This document shows, piece after piece, positions 8,305 to 17,829 of a stretch of DNA of 64,000 bases. Numbering within the stretch: position 1 is the stretch's first letter; every line of letters begins with the position of its first letter. The position numbers and the translations under genes were made by a program. A model generated the notes under the pieces. That model did not search any database. It was not told the DNA's origin and was given only the letters and a program-made list of their open reading frames with translations. The stretch lies in contig CP128857.1 in NCBI GenBank assembly GCA_030388725.1, positions 2,232,001 through 2,296,000 on the forward strand, written 5' to 3'. This DNA is from Prodigiosinella aquatilis (lineage in GTDB: Bacteria > Pseudomonadota > Gammaproteobacteria > Enterobacterales > Enterobacteriaceae).

Positions 8305-9315
8305 TCAACCCTTGTGTACTAGCAGGATTATGCCGACCAGCACCGCCAACAGGACAATCGATAGCGCAATCGCAATACGCGTGGCTTTCTTGGCCTGAAC
8401 CTTATCCCACCAGTTCGTCGGTTTGATACCCTGTATCAAAAACGTCGTTACTCCCGCCAGATTCACACAAATCAAGTTCACCAGAAACAGCGAAAGGGCT
8501 CCCATGGCCAAGGTAGGATGCCCACCACCAAACAGCAGACCTGAGGTCACTAGTGGCGGCAACATTGCTACCGCCACCATGACGCCAATCAATGCAGTCG
8601 ATACTCCCGTTGTGAATGCCAATGCGCCTGCGCAGCCGGACGCCAGTGCCAGCACGATGTCGCCCAGACCTACCTGAGTGCGCAACACTAATTCGGACAA
8701 TGTTGGGTCCACGTCCAAAAGCAAACCGATGAGTACGGACAGTGCCAATGCCGCCACATTCCCTGCCAACGCCGTCAGGAGCCCTTTCCGAAGCAGTGAC
8801 ACATCGCCTAATGTAATGCCGAGCGACAGCGCAATATTTGGACCGAGCAGTGGCGCGATGACCATGGCTCCGATAATAACCGCCACGCTGTTGTGGTACA
8901 GGCCGATCGCCGCCACCACCGTGGACAGCGCCACCAGTGCCATATAGACTCGTGACAATTGCGCGCCGTTCTTAATGTCTTCATATAACTCCTCACGGCC
9001 GATCCGCTCGGGCGTTTTTTCTTCTGGCGCAGATGGTTCGGGCGCGGCAGTTTCCTCTGGTTCCACCTGGGCGCGTGGCAATGTCGCTTCGACCGGCAGG
9101 ACCATTACCCGGTAGCCCTCTCTGCCGGTGTATTGTTTCTCCAGTAAATCCAATACCGTTTCACTTTGCACTGCATCCAACAGAATGCGCACCAGCACTT
9201 CGTCATCGGTCAACCGGATATGTCGGTGTTCAAGTACCTTGCAATCCTTAAGAAGCTCGCGGACGTCGCCGCTATCCCTCTCCTGCAACACCAATTCGAG
9301 CAAGCGTAGCGCCAT
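8305..9315 (-). CDS. DUF389 (TIGR00341-type) membrane protein
   Basis: A 336-residue protein with two parts. The cytoplasmic N-terminus (about residues 1-110) starts MALRLLELVLQERD and ends in an acidic, Pro-rich linker. The membrane part (about 120-335) holds the DUF389 core: YMALVALSTVVAAIGLYHNSVAVIIGAMVIAPLLGPNIALSLGI, with around seven or eight hydrophobic segments. The function of DUF389 proteins is unknown. The gene stands alone, opposite to ycgN, in the place where E. coli has hlyE and umuDC. Its third codon positions look richer in G and C than the neighbours (impression, not computed), which hints at acquisition by transfer. Confidence 0.85.
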   Translation of the reverse strand: MALRLLELVLQERDSGDVRELLKDCKVLEHRHIRLTDDEVLVRILLDAVQSETVLDLLEKQYTGREGYRVMVLPVEATLPRAQVEPEETAAPEPSAPEEKTPERIGREELYEDIKNGAQLSRVYMALVALSTVVAAIGLYHNSVAVIIGAMVIAPLLGPNIALSLGITLGDVSLLRKGLLTALAGNVAALALSVLIGLLLDVDPTLSELVLRTQVGLGDIVLALASGCAGALAFTTGVSTALIGVMVAVAMLPPLVTSGLLFGGGHPTLAMGALSLFLVNLICVNLAGVTTFLIQGIKPTNWWDKVQAKKATRIAIALSIVLLAVLVGIILLVHKG

Positions 9316-9600
9316 TGAGTCTCTCCCTTTTGATGCACGACCGAGTCAGGCTGTCACCGTATTGTTATCTGTTTTAGCAATTCCCACACGGGTAACGCTG
9401 TGTTACTTCTTCCCGATGGAAATTCCACTCTTATCAGCGTTAATCTCAATGCCAGTCGTTCTCTAGCGCTTCAATTATAAATAATAGCTCGGCTAAGAGC
9501 TTACCGCCTCGCCAAGACGTTGCACTCTGATCTGAATCCCGGAAATAAGGTGGCAGGGAACGGTTCAAGGCAAAATAGTAGTCAATCATAAGAGAACAAT

Positions 9601-9795
9601 ATGCTAAATGTTCAAATAGAAGTCTCAGATGTGATAACTCAGGATCACCTTGGCCCAATTGAACACGGGTTGAATATCTTTAACGATGAAATGACAAATA
9701 GTAGTGACAGGAAACTGCTATCAAGCTCTAGCCAAAGGGGATCTGATCAACGTTTTTTAATGCTATCTATGTTCAATAAACATGATTGGGCATAA
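9601..9795 (+). pseudogene. Probable remnant of a GNAT acetyltransferase N-terminus
   Basis: The 64-residue reading frame begins MLNVQIEVSDVIT, continues EHGLNIFNDEMTNSSDRKLL and then turns into low-complexity Ser-rich sequence. The first 45 residues resemble the N-terminal strand and helix of many GNAT N-acetyltransferases (pattern I-x-VSD, GL-x-x-FN, SDRxL). The catalytic acetyl-CoA-binding core is absent. I read it as the 5' remnant of a broken gene running into the dsbB terminator. A short independent gene is possible but less likely. Confidence 0.4.
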
Positions 9796-9811
9796 ATAGT
9801 GCCCAATCATG
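9781..9811 (-). terminator. Terminator-like perfect inverted repeat after dsbB
   Basis: A 12-bp perfect inverted repeat (CATGATTGGGCA and its complement, 7-base loop) lies 13 bases after the dsbB stop. On the minus strand it is followed by TTTATTG, so it plausibly ends dsbB transcription. It also overlaps the end of the acetyltransferase remnant on the plus strand. Confidence 0.65.
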
Positions 9812-9823
9812 GCGGGGAGTGGA

Positions 9824-10354
9824 TTAACGCCCGAAAAGGTCACGCCGTTTAGGCCGGAAAGGTTGTGCAACCAAGACCAGTACAGCGACCAGCAGATAGG
9901 CACCAAAGATCACTATCATCCATTGTGGCATTTCCAGATTCATAAAATGCCATTGACGTTCAGCACAGTCTCCGGTAGCGCTGAAAATAGCAGGTAGCCA
10001 TTTATCCAGCGGTAGCCAGGATGGAAAACTGACAAAGAAGTCACAGGTGTTAAATGGTGAAGGATGCAATTGAACATCAGTATGCTTTATGGCCAGCCCC
10101 AAGCCTTCTGCCGCACTGTATATCCATAATGCAATAGCGGGATAGCGCAGAAGAGTTGATGGAGCAATAGCTCCCACCAGACCGGCACCCATAATGCCAA
10201 ACAACGCACTACGTTGATAAATGCACAGTACACAGGGTTTCAGTAGCATCACATGCTGGAAGTAAAGCGCGACCAATTCAAGGACAAAGGCCGTTAATGC
10301 CATTAGTAGCCAAGTGCCGCGCTTACGGGAGCAACGGTTCAAAAATCGCAACAT
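9824..10354 (-). CDS. dsbB: DsbB, quinone-dependent oxidase of DsbA
   Basis: DsbB (176 aa) is an inner-membrane protein with four transmembrane helices that reoxidises periplasmic DsbA and passes electrons to quinone. Both redox pairs are present: CVLC in the first periplasmic loop (about residues 41-44), and the second-loop pair in NTCDFF and GDCAERQW. The Arg of IYQRSALF fits the quinone-site Arg. It lies next to nhaB and fadR as in E. coli, but is separated from nhaB by 320 bases. Confidence 0.95.
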   Translation of the reverse strand: MLRFLNRCSRKRGTWLLMALTAFVLELVALYFQHVMLLKPCVLCIYQRSALFGIMGAGLVGAIAPSTLLRYPAIALWIYSAAEGLGLAIKHTDVQLHPSPFNTCDFFVSFPSWLPLDKWLPAIFSATGDCAERQWHFMNLEMPQWMIVIFGAYLLVAVLVLVAQPFRPKRRDLFGR

Positions 10355-10674
10355 AACAAAAATTCCATACTAGAAACAATCGAATTGGTAGTGGAAACTC
10401 ACTGCCATCATGTAAAACTTATCCCATTAGGACGCAATCGTTTACCATATTGAATCAGATCATACTCATGCAACAACGACTGTTTTCTAATGTCAGAAAG
10501 ATATTTTTCTGGTGCGCCTGGGTGTTGTGATCATTATCAAGTGGCTGTGTCAACAACGCCTGACAGGATAGGCTTTTGCTGCGTAAAATCACGTTGGTTT
10601 TCAATACTGCCTGAGGCAGGACCGGTACTAATATTACCAGTCCTGCCCCACACTATATATACAATTTATCTGGA
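10355..10674. other. Gene-free stretch between dsbB and nhaB, with an inverted repeat
   Basis: No gene is recognised. GGCAGGAC at 10615-10622 and GTCCTGCC at 10640-10647 form an 8-bp inverted repeat just after nhaB on the minus strand. No T-run follows it, so it is at best a weak terminator or mRNA 3'-end structure. The dsbB promoter should lie in the lower part of this stretch. Confidence 0.5.
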
Positions 10675-12249
10675 TTAATGACCGACTGATAAAGGAATTG
10701 TCGGATAGGTAATCCATTGCAATTTCAAAAAGATATCGGTAAGTGGGACCAGTGTATACTCGACGCACAGCAAACCGACCAGTGTCATCGTTATGGCGTA
10801 AGGTAGCGCCATCCAAACCATTCGGCCATAAGAGAGACGGATCAAGGGGGCCAATGTAGATGTCAACAGAAACAGAAATGCCGCCTGACCATTTGGTGTT
10901 GCCACTGATGGTAGATTGGTCCCGGTATTAATGGCCACGGCCAACAATTCAAACTGTTGCAGAGAAATGCTTCCTTGCTCGTAGGCGTGCCGCGCTTCAT
11001 TGATATAAACCGAACCCACAAACACGTTATCTGAAATAGATGACAGTAGACCATTGAACAGATAAAACAACGTCATCTGTGAACTGGAAGATGATCGCAA
11101 GACAAAATTAATGATAGGGCTAAACAAATGCTGATCAATGATCACTGCCACAATAGTAAAAAAGACTGTCAGCAGGGCGGTAAAAGGTAGCGCATCCTGG
11201 AAGGCTTTCCCGATAGCATGTTCTTCCGTGATGCCGCCGAGCGAAGTGGCCAGGATAATCACCGATAGGCCAATTAATCCTACTTCAGCAAAATGAAACG
11301 CCAGCGCGATAATCAACCAGATGCCAATGAGAGCCTGTATTACCAGACGAGCACGATCCTGTGACGTACGTTTGGCTGTTGCTTCCCGGTCATAGTCTTG
11401 CAGCACATTGCGCACAATGGCGGGCAATGTACTGCCGTACCCAAACAGCTTAAAGCGTTCAACCAGAATACAAATCAGAATGCCGGATAAGAATACTGGC
11501 ATGGTAACAGGGGTCATCCGCAGAAAGAAACTGACGAAATCCCAACCCGCGCTTTTGGCAATAATCAGGTTTTGCGGTTCGCCCACCATGGTCATCACAC
11601 CTCCCAATGCTGTGCCAACACCGGCATGCATCAACAGGCTGCGTAGGAAGCTGCGAAACTGTTCTAGTGATTGTTTATGCGCATCTTCTGTCAGGCCGCT
11701 ATCATCATTGATATCCGTGTACTCACCCTGACTTGAGGCAAATCGATGATAAATATCATAAAAACCAACTGCTACGCTAATAATAACCGCAATCACGGTC
11801 AATGCATCCAGAAATGCGGAAAGAAACGCTGCCGCAATACAGAAGGCAAGAGATAACCCAATTTTTGAATGGATATTTAGTAGCAAGCGGGTAAACACAA
11901 ACAGCAACAGCTGTTTCATAAAGTAGATGCCGGCAACCATAAATACTAACAATAATAAAACTTCAATGTTGCCAGTGACTTCATGCCACACTTGGTCTGG
12001 GTTGGTCATGCCAATGAATATCGCTTCCAGTGCCAGTAATCCGCCTGGCTGCAAGGGGTAACATTTTAATGCCATGGCCAGAGTGAAAATAAATTCGATG
12101 ACGAGCAACCACCCGGCAGCGAAAGTACTGACAAAAAAGAACAGCAATGGGTTTATAACTAGAAACAGCAGTATGGTGAGTTTGTACCAGTCTGGTGATT
12201 TACCTAAAAAATTCTTGAGGAGAATACTGTGAACAGGTATGTCCAACAT
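10675..12249 (-). CDS. nhaB: Na+/H+ antiporter NhaB
   Basis: NhaB (524 aa) is a polytopic inner-membrane antiporter that exchanges internal Na+ for external H+. About twelve hydrophobic segments are visible. Family blocks include KSPDWYKL near the N-terminus, FIFTLAMALKCYPLQPGGLLALEAIFIGMT, GVGTALGGVMTMVGEPQNLIIA and NTGTNLPSVATPNGQAAFLFLL. The ATG at 12249 (MLDIPVHSILLKNFLG) matches the family length; an upstream ATG at 12288 would add 13 residues without support. It is divergent from fadR across a 230-base gap, the E. coli arrangement. Confidence 0.96.
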   Translation of the reverse strand: MLDIPVHSILLKNFLGKSPDWYKLTILLFLVINPLLFFFVSTFAAGWLLVIEFIFTLAMALKCYPLQPGGLLALEAIFIGMTNPDQVWHEVTGNIEVLLLLVFMVAGIYFMKQLLLFVFTRLLLNIHSKIGLSLAFCIAAAFLSAFLDALTVIAVIISVAVGFYDIYHRFASSQGEYTDINDDSGLTEDAHKQSLEQFRSFLRSLLMHAGVGTALGGVMTMVGEPQNLIIAKSAGWDFVSFFLRMTPVTMPVFLSGILICILVERFKLFGYGSTLPAIVRNVLQDYDREATAKRTSQDRARLVIQALIGIWLIIALAFHFAEVGLIGLSVIILATSLGGITEEHAIGKAFQDALPFTALLTVFFTIVAVIIDQHLFSPIINFVLRSSSSSQMTLFYLFNGLLSSISDNVFVGSVYINEARHAYEQGSISLQQFELLAVAINTGTNLPSVATPNGQAAFLFLLTSTLAPLIRLSYGRMVWMALPYAITMTLVGLLCVEYTLVPLTDIFLKLQWITYPTIPLSVGH

Positions 12250-12479
12250 TGTCGTGTTTTTTCCCTTACCGTTAAAATTGTTTAACAATATAAATTGTAT
12301 TTGAAGAAATTTATATCAGAATGGAAAGTATATCCCTGTTTGTTTGAATGGAATTGTCTTTAATCACAGTTTTTATGTCGAATTTGTCTTTTAAAGTCCT
12401 GTATGCTATGTGCTGAAGAGTTCGTTTGGTATGATGATGTTGACTTTCATTGGTAAACATCGCTACGGAATATAAACTT

Positions 12480-13199
12480 ATGGTTATAAAGGCGCAAAGT
12501 CCGGCGGGATTCGCGGAAGAGTATATTATTGAAAGTATATGGAATAATCGATTTCCTCCTGGGTCCATTCTGCCGGCAGAAAGGGAGCTTTCCGAACTGA
12601 TAGGCGTGACACGTACTACGCTGCGTGAAGTATTGCAGCGGTTGTCGCGTGATGGCTGGTTAACAATCCGGCACGGTAAGCCAACAAAAATCAATAACTT
12701 TTGGGAAACGTCAGGTCTCAATATTCTTGAGACACTGGCTCGACTGGATCACGACAGCGTTCCACAATTGATCGACAATCTGTTAGCTGTTCGTACCAAT
12801 ATCGCCGGAATTTTTATTCGCACGGCATTGAGGATTAATCCAGCACAAGCCCAGGAAGTTCTTAAGCCAGTTGAATCAGTAAATGATAGCGCTGATGCTG
12901 TCGCTGAACTGGATTACGATATTTTCCGTGGGCTGGCATTTGCTTCCGGCAATCCGATATATGGGCTAATTCTGAATGGATTAAAAGGGATGTATTTACG
13001 CGTTGGGCGTTACTATTTCTCTAACCCGGATGCGCGTAAGCTGGCGTTGGCATTCTATCGTCGGTTGGATGCCATGTGCCATGATGGGCTTTATGAGCAA
13101 GTATTAGAGACAGTTCGTCATTATGGCAAGGAAAGCAGTGTGATTTGGCACAGTATGCAGAGTGCGATCCCACACGATCTGGCGGAAGGTCATCGATAG
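12480..13199 (+). CDS. fadR: FadR, fatty-acid-responsive transcription regulator
   Basis: FadR (239 aa) is the GntR-family regulator that represses fad genes and activates fabA/fabB until it binds long-chain acyl-CoA. The N-terminal winged helix covers about residues 9-75 (FAEEYIIESIWNNRFPPGSILPAERELSELIGVTRTTLREVLQRLSRDGWLTIRHGKPTKIN). The acyl-CoA-binding C-terminal domain follows, with EHxx-type helices and the KGMYLRVGRYYFSNP block. The ATG at 12480 (MVIKAQSPAGFAEEY) fits the E. coli length; an earlier in-frame start at 12450 is unlikely. Its ligand is made by FadD, encoded in the same window. Confidence 0.97.
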   Translation: MVIKAQSPAGFAEEYIIESIWNNRFPPGSILPAERELSELIGVTRTTLREVLQRLSRDGWLTIRHGKPTKINNFWETSGLNILETLARLDHDSVPQLIDNLLAVRTNIAGIFIRTALRINPAQAQEVLKPVESVNDSADAVAELDYDIFRGLAFASGNPIYGLILNGLKGMYLRVGRYYFSNPDARKLALAFYRRLDAMCHDGLYEQVLETVRHYGKESSVIWHSMQSAIPHDLAEGHR

Positions 13200-13220
13200 T
13201 CGTCAGAAGGCAATAATAAC

Positions 13221-13247
13221 GGGGGAATCTGCACTGCAGACTCCCCC
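13221..13247. terminator. Bidirectional terminator between fadR and ycgB
   Basis: GGGGGAATCTGCA pairs with TGCAGACTCCCCC, leaving one mismatch and a one-base apex. It lies between the convergent fadR and ycgB genes and is followed on the plus strand by GTTTATCGTT. Confidence 0.7.
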
Positions 13248-13284
13248 GTTTATCGTTGTGTACGTTAATATAACGCCAAACTAG

Positions 13285-14820
13285 CTATAGCGGATTATTC
13301 CGAGGCGGACAGCGTTCTAACAGTTCGATATTGCCATCTTCGTTCATTTGCTCCATATAAACGTCAAACCCCCACAGTCGGTATATGTGTTTCATCACTT
13401 CATGCGCGCTTTTATCCAGTGGCGCCCGGTTCTGTGGAACGTAGCGCAGTGTCAATGAACGGTTGCCTCGTAAATCCACATTCCAAATCTGAATATTAGG
13501 TTCTATATTACTCAGATTGTATTGGGCAGAGAGTTCCTGCCGAATTTTGTGATAGCCTTTTTCATCATGGATTGCCGCAATTTCGAGGTAATTGTTGTTG
13601 TCGTCATCCAATACGGTAAACAGACGGAAATCACGCATTATCTTGGGTGACAGGAACTGACTGATGAAACTTTCATCCTTAAAATTCTGCATGGCGAAGT
13701 GCAGGGTATCTAACCAGTCCTTGCCAGCAGTATCCGGAAACCAATAGCGATCTTCATCCGTTGGATTCTGGCAGATGCGTTTGATATCCTGGAACATGGC
13801 AAAGCCCAATGCATACGGATTAATACCATTGTAGTAAGGGCTATTGTAAGGCGGCTGGTAAATGACATTAGTATGGCTGTGCAGAAATTCCATCATAAAA
13901 CGATCAGATACCCGCCCCTCATCATAGAGGTGATTAAGGATGGTGTAGTGCCAGAATGTGGCCCAACCTTCGTTCATAACCTGTGTTTGTTTTTGCGGAT
14001 AATAGTACTGGCTTATTTTCCGCACGATACGAAGTATTTCACGCTGCCATGGTTCAAGTAACGGCGCATTTTTCTCCATAAAGTAAAGCAGATTTTCCTG
14101 AGGTTCTGATGGGAAACGACGTGATTTTTCTGGTGAGATTTCCTGCTCTTTGCGTGGAAGCGTCTTCCACAAATCATTGACCTGACTTTGCAGGTAAGCT
14201 TCACGGCTTTTTTGACGTGACTTTTCTTCTTCCAGTGAGATCTTTTGTGGGCGTTTGTAGCGGTCAACACCGTAGCTCATCAATGCATGACAAGAATCTA
14301 ATAGCCGTTCGACTTCATTAACACCATAACGCTCTTCACACTGTGCAATATACTGACGGGCAAATATTAAGTAATCAATGATTGAACTGGCATCGGTCCA
14401 ACTACGAAACAGATAATTTCCTTTGAAGAAAGAATTGTGTCCATAACAGGCATGGGCTATTACCAACGCTTGCATTGTCATGGTATTTTCTTCCATCAGG
14501 TAGGCGATGCAAGGATCAGAGTTGATAACGATTTCATACGCTAGCCCTTGCTGACCATGCTTGTAGCGCTGTTCTGTTTCAATAAATTTCTTACCAAATG
14601 ACCAGTGCGCATAATTGATGGGCATTCCAATACTGGAATAGGCATCCATCATTTGTTCGGAGGTGATTACTTCGATTTGGTGGGGATAGGTATCCAACCG
14701 GTACAGTTTGGCTACCCGATCTATCTCATCCAAATAGATTTGCAATAAATCGAACGTCCAGTCAGGTCCATCATTCAGACGTTGTGGGTTTTGTATCCGA
14801 TCATCAATCGTTATAGCCAT
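13285..14820 (-). CDS. ycgB: SpoVR-family protein YcgB
   Basis: A 511-residue SpoVR-family protein that matches E. coli YcgB along its whole length. Conserved blocks include WSFGKKFIETEQRYKHGQQGLAYEIVINSDP, HACYGHNSFFKGNYLF and MNEGWATFWHYTILNHLYDEG. The biochemical role is not known. The family is tied genetically to the PrkA kinase (YeaG) and vWA protein (YeaH), whose genes lie 1.7 kb away with only dadA between. The ATG at 14820 (MAITIDDRIQNPQRL) is preferred over an upstream in-frame start at 14850 on family length. Confidence 0.95.
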   Translation of the reverse strand: MAITIDDRIQNPQRLNDGPDWTFDLLQIYLDEIDRVAKLYRLDTYPHQIEVITSEQMMDAYSSIGMPINYAHWSFGKKFIETEQRYKHGQQGLAYEIVINSDPCIAYLMEENTMTMQALVIAHACYGHNSFFKGNYLFRSWTDASSIIDYLIFARQYIAQCEERYGVNEVERLLDSCHALMSYGVDRYKRPQKISLEEEKSRQKSREAYLQSQVNDLWKTLPRKEQEISPEKSRRFPSEPQENLLYFMEKNAPLLEPWQREILRIVRKISQYYYPQKQTQVMNEGWATFWHYTILNHLYDEGRVSDRFMMEFLHSHTNVIYQPPYNSPYYNGINPYALGFAMFQDIKRICQNPTDEDRYWFPDTAGKDWLDTLHFAMQNFKDESFISQFLSPKIMRDFRLFTVLDDDNNNYLEIAAIHDEKGYHKIRQELSAQYNLSNIEPNIQIWNVDLRGNRSLTLRYVPQNRAPLDKSAHEVMKHIYRLWGFDVYMEQMNEDGNIELLERCPPRNNPL

Positions 14821-15107
14821 CAGTGCGCCCCTCACAATTGCTGTCATCACATTATCGTGCCGACATGACTAAATCGTAGTTCAATCTGGGAAAAATGATG
14901 GTAAATCGGTAGTTTGGCAGAAAAAGCAAGTTAGGATCGGTGCTTAATCATACGTCCAGTCTACTGTCGCTCATAATAGATAAAAACTATATCTGCAATT
15001 GATGACAATTATTATCTAAATGCTAAAGTAGTCTTTTATTCCAGTATTAGAGCCTTTACTCAGCAGATTTCGCGGCAAAAAAGCAAAGGGTAGGGAGATA
15101 AGTAACG

Positions 15108-16358
15108 ATGAAGGTGGTTATTCTAGGGAGTGGTGTTGTTGGTGTCAGTTCGGCCTGGTATCTAACACAGGCAGGGCACGATGTTACTGTTATTGACCGG
15201 CAGCCAGAACCAGCACAGGAAACCAGTGCCGGTAACGCCGGACAGATTTCTCCCGGTTACTCTGCCCCCTGGGCTGCGCCGGGTATACCGATTAAAGCGA
15301 TCAAATGGTTGTTTCAACGCCATGCACCATTGGCTATTCGTCCCGATTTTTCGACAGAACAATTGCGTTGGATGTGGCAAATGTTGCTCAACTGTGACAC
15401 TTCGCATTACAAGATTAATAAGGCTCGGATGGTCCGACTGGCGGAATACAGTCGTGATTGCTTGCAGGTATTACGTGAAAAAACAGCTATTCATTATGAA
15501 GGCCGGCAGGGCGGGACATTGCAGTTGTTTCGTACCCAGCAGCAATATGAGAACGCTTACCGTGATATCGCGGTGTTGCAGGATGCAGGCGTTCCCTATC
15601 AATTGCTGGAGGCATCCGAACTGATAACAGTAGAGCCTGCTTTGGCCGGTGTCAGTCACCGTCTGACTGGGGGATTGCGCTTGCCTCATGACGAAACTGG
15701 TGACTGCCAGCTGTTTACCAAACAACTGGCGCAGATGGCGGCGGCGGCAGGCGTAACGTTTCGTTTCGGTCGTACTGTCCAGTACCTGGAAGTCGCGGGG
15801 CAGCGGGTTGCCGGCGTGCAATGCGATGGCGAAAAAATCACTGCTGATGCTTATGTCGTGGCATGTGGTTCTTATTCCGCCAATTTACTGCAGCAGTGGT
15901 TCAAAATCCCGGTCTATCCTTTGAAAGGTTACTCTTTGACTATTCCGTTAACGGATGAAGCGAGTGCACCGGTTTCTACTGTACTGGATGAAACCTATAA
16001 AGTTGCTATTACCCGTTTTGATCAACGTATTCGTGTCGGGGGTATGGCAGAGATTTCTGGGTTTGATCTTTCGCTGAATCCTAAGCGGCGTGAAACGCTG
16101 GAGATGGTGGTCCGCGATCTATACCCTCATTGCGGATCGATAGAGCAGGCAACGTTTTGGACCGGTCTGCGACCGATGACTCCAGATGGTACTCCGCTGG
16201 TTGGGCGTTCGCCGCTGCAAAATCTGTATCTAAATACGGGCCATGGTACATTGGGATGGACCATGGCCTGTGGCTCGGGGCAACTCTTGGCGGATATTAT
16301 CTCTGAAAAAACACCGGATATTGAATCAGATGACCTATCATTTTTCCGTTATGCTTAA
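15108..16358 (+). CDS. dadA: D-amino acid dehydrogenase small subunit DadA
   Basis: DadA (416 aa) is an FAD-dependent membrane-associated dehydrogenase that oxidises D-alanine and other D-amino acids to 2-oxo acids. The N-terminal dinucleotide fold has VVILGSGVVGVSSAWYL (GxGxxG at residues 7-12), then SAGNAGQISPGYSAPWA, and near the C-terminus FWTGLRPMTPDGTPLVG and NTGHGTLGWTMACGSG. A start with GGGAG spacing lies at 15108. In E. coli the racemase gene dadX follows; here the next gene is yeaH on the other strand, so dadX is absent from this place. Confidence 0.96.
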   Translation: MKVVILGSGVVGVSSAWYLTQAGHDVTVIDRQPEPAQETSAGNAGQISPGYSAPWAAPGIPIKAIKWLFQRHAPLAIRPDFSTEQLRWMWQMLLNCDTSHYKINKARMVRLAEYSRDCLQVLREKTAIHYEGRQGGTLQLFRTQQQYENAYRDIAVLQDAGVPYQLLEASELITVEPALAGVSHRLTGGLRLPHDETGDCQLFTKQLAQMAAAAGVTFRFGRTVQYLEVAGQRVAGVQCDGEKITADAYVVACGSYSANLLQQWFKIPVYPLKGYSLTIPLTDEASAPVSTVLDETYKVAITRFDQRIRVGGMAEISGFDLSLNPKRRETLEMVVRDLYPHCGSIEQATFWTGLRPMTPDGTPLVGRSPLQNLYLNTGHGTLGWTMACGSGQLLADIISEKTPDIESDDLSFFRYA

Positions 16359-16517
16359 TCTTCCCGTGTTGCGTTGACCGGCGATTTTATGCGCTATCTG
16401 CAAATAGGTTACATATTGAAATATAAAACAGAAGTCGCTTGGTTGAAGAATGATTAAACTGAGATGAATAATTGAGAGATGGTCAGCCAGCACGATCCAA
16501 TGCTGGCTGATAACTGA

Positions 16518-17792
16518 TTATTTTTCAACTGTTTGTTTATGGAACAATTCCCGAAACACTGGGTAGATATCAGCCTGATCACGGATATGTTGCATGGCAA
16601 AGTTATCAAATTTATCCCGCAGCAGTTCATATTCTCGCCACAAGGTTTGATGAGAACGGCGAGTAATCTCTATGTAGCTATAATACCGTACTATTGGCAG
16701 CAGATGGGTAGCCAACAGATCATGGCATAGCGGTGAGTCATCAGCCCAATTGTCGCCATCTGAAGCTTGTGCTGCATAAATGTTCCACTGTGCAGGGTCG
16801 TAACGCTCTTTTACTACTTCCTCCATCAATCTCAGTGCGCTGGAGACAATTGTGCCTCCGGTTTCCTGTGAGTAGAAAAATTCCTGCTCGTCGACCTCTT
16901 TGGCCTGCGTATGGTGGCGAATATATATCACCTCAACATTTTTATAGGTTCTACTGAGGAACAGGTACAGCAGAATATAAAAGCGCTTGGCAATATCTTT
17001 TGTTGCCTGGTCCATTGACCCTGACACATCCATCAGACAGAACATGACGGCCTGGCTCGAAGGTTCGGGTCGCCGCTCATAGTTTTTGTAACGTAGATCA
17101 AAGCTGTCAATAAATGGCACTCTGTCAATACGTTGACGTAGCTCGGCAATTTCCTTACGCAGACGTTCTTCTTCCAGTAATTGCACTGGCTCGGTATTTT
17201 CCAGTAACGCGAGGTCTTCTTCCCGTTGATGCAGTTCACGGCGTTTCCCAGCAGTCATTGCCATTCGACGGGCGAGGGAGTTTTGCAGTGAACGTACTAC
17301 GCTGATATTGGCAGGAACACCATTGGCGGTGTAGCCTGCCCGATGTGTTTTATATTCAGTCAACTGTTGGTGCTGGTTTTTTTTCAAGTTTGGTAGTGCC
17401 AGATCCTCAAACAACAGGTCAAGATATTCATCTTTTGAAATCTGAAAGACAAATTCATCTTGCCCTTCACCGTCCTGGCTGGCGTCCCCTTGACCAGAAC
17501 CGCTGCCACCTCCGCTCGGTGGCCGCTCGACCTTGTCATTCTCGACAAAGTGGTCATTGCCTGGATGGACACGATGGCGTACACCTCCCTGGCCTTGATG
17601 GAACGTCGGCTCGCTGATATCTGCATTAGGAATCGAGATGGATTCCCCGTTATCTATATCGGTTACCGAACGCTTGTTGATGGCCTCGGAAATCGACTGT
17701 TTTATTTGCGACTTGTAACGGCGTAAAAAGCGCTGGCGGTTAACCGCGCTTTTGTTTTTTCCGTTTAGCCGTCGATCAATGAAATAGGCCAT
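16518..17792 (-). CDS. yeaH: YeaH, DUF444 von Willebrand A-like protein
   Basis: A 424-residue DUF444 protein. The N-terminus is basic (MAYFIDRRLNGKNKSAVNRQRFLRRYKSQIKQSI). A Gly/Ser-rich low-complexity stretch follows near residue 95, then a predicted coiled coil (ELHQREEDLALLENTEPVQLLEEERLRKEIAEL). The C-terminal vWA-like domain has the MIDAS motif DVSGSMDQ near residue 253. YeaH works genetically with the kinase YeaG in stress and nitrogen-starvation responses of E. coli. Its start is 37 bases after the yeaG stop, so the two are probably one operon. Confidence 0.95.
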   Translation of the reverse strand: MAYFIDRRLNGKNKSAVNRQRFLRRYKSQIKQSISEAINKRSVTDIDNGESISIPNADISEPTFHQGQGGVRHRVHPGNDHFVENDKVERPPSGGGSGSGQGDASQDGEGQDEFVFQISKDEYLDLLFEDLALPNLKKNQHQQLTEYKTHRAGYTANGVPANISVVRSLQNSLARRMAMTAGKRRELHQREEDLALLENTEPVQLLEEERLRKEIAELRQRIDRVPFIDSFDLRYKNYERRPEPSSQAVMFCLMDVSGSMDQATKDIAKRFYILLYLFLSRTYKNVEVIYIRHHTQAKEVDEQEFFYSQETGGTIVSSALRLMEEVVKERYDPAQWNIYAAQASDGDNWADDSPLCHDLLATHLLPIVRYYSYIEITRRSHQTLWREYELLRDKFDNFAMQHIRDQADIYPVFRELFHKQTVEK

Positions 17793-17829
17793 GATTCCCC
17801 CAAACGATGTTGCCTGGCGATATGCTGCA

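Noticed and set aside
9446..9658. 70-codon minus-strand frame near the acetyltransferase remnant
   Set aside because: No family resemblance and it overlaps the remnant on the opposite strand; too little to call.
12311..12721. 136-codon minus-strand frame across the fadR start
   Set aside because: Antisense to fadR and its promoter region, no family match.
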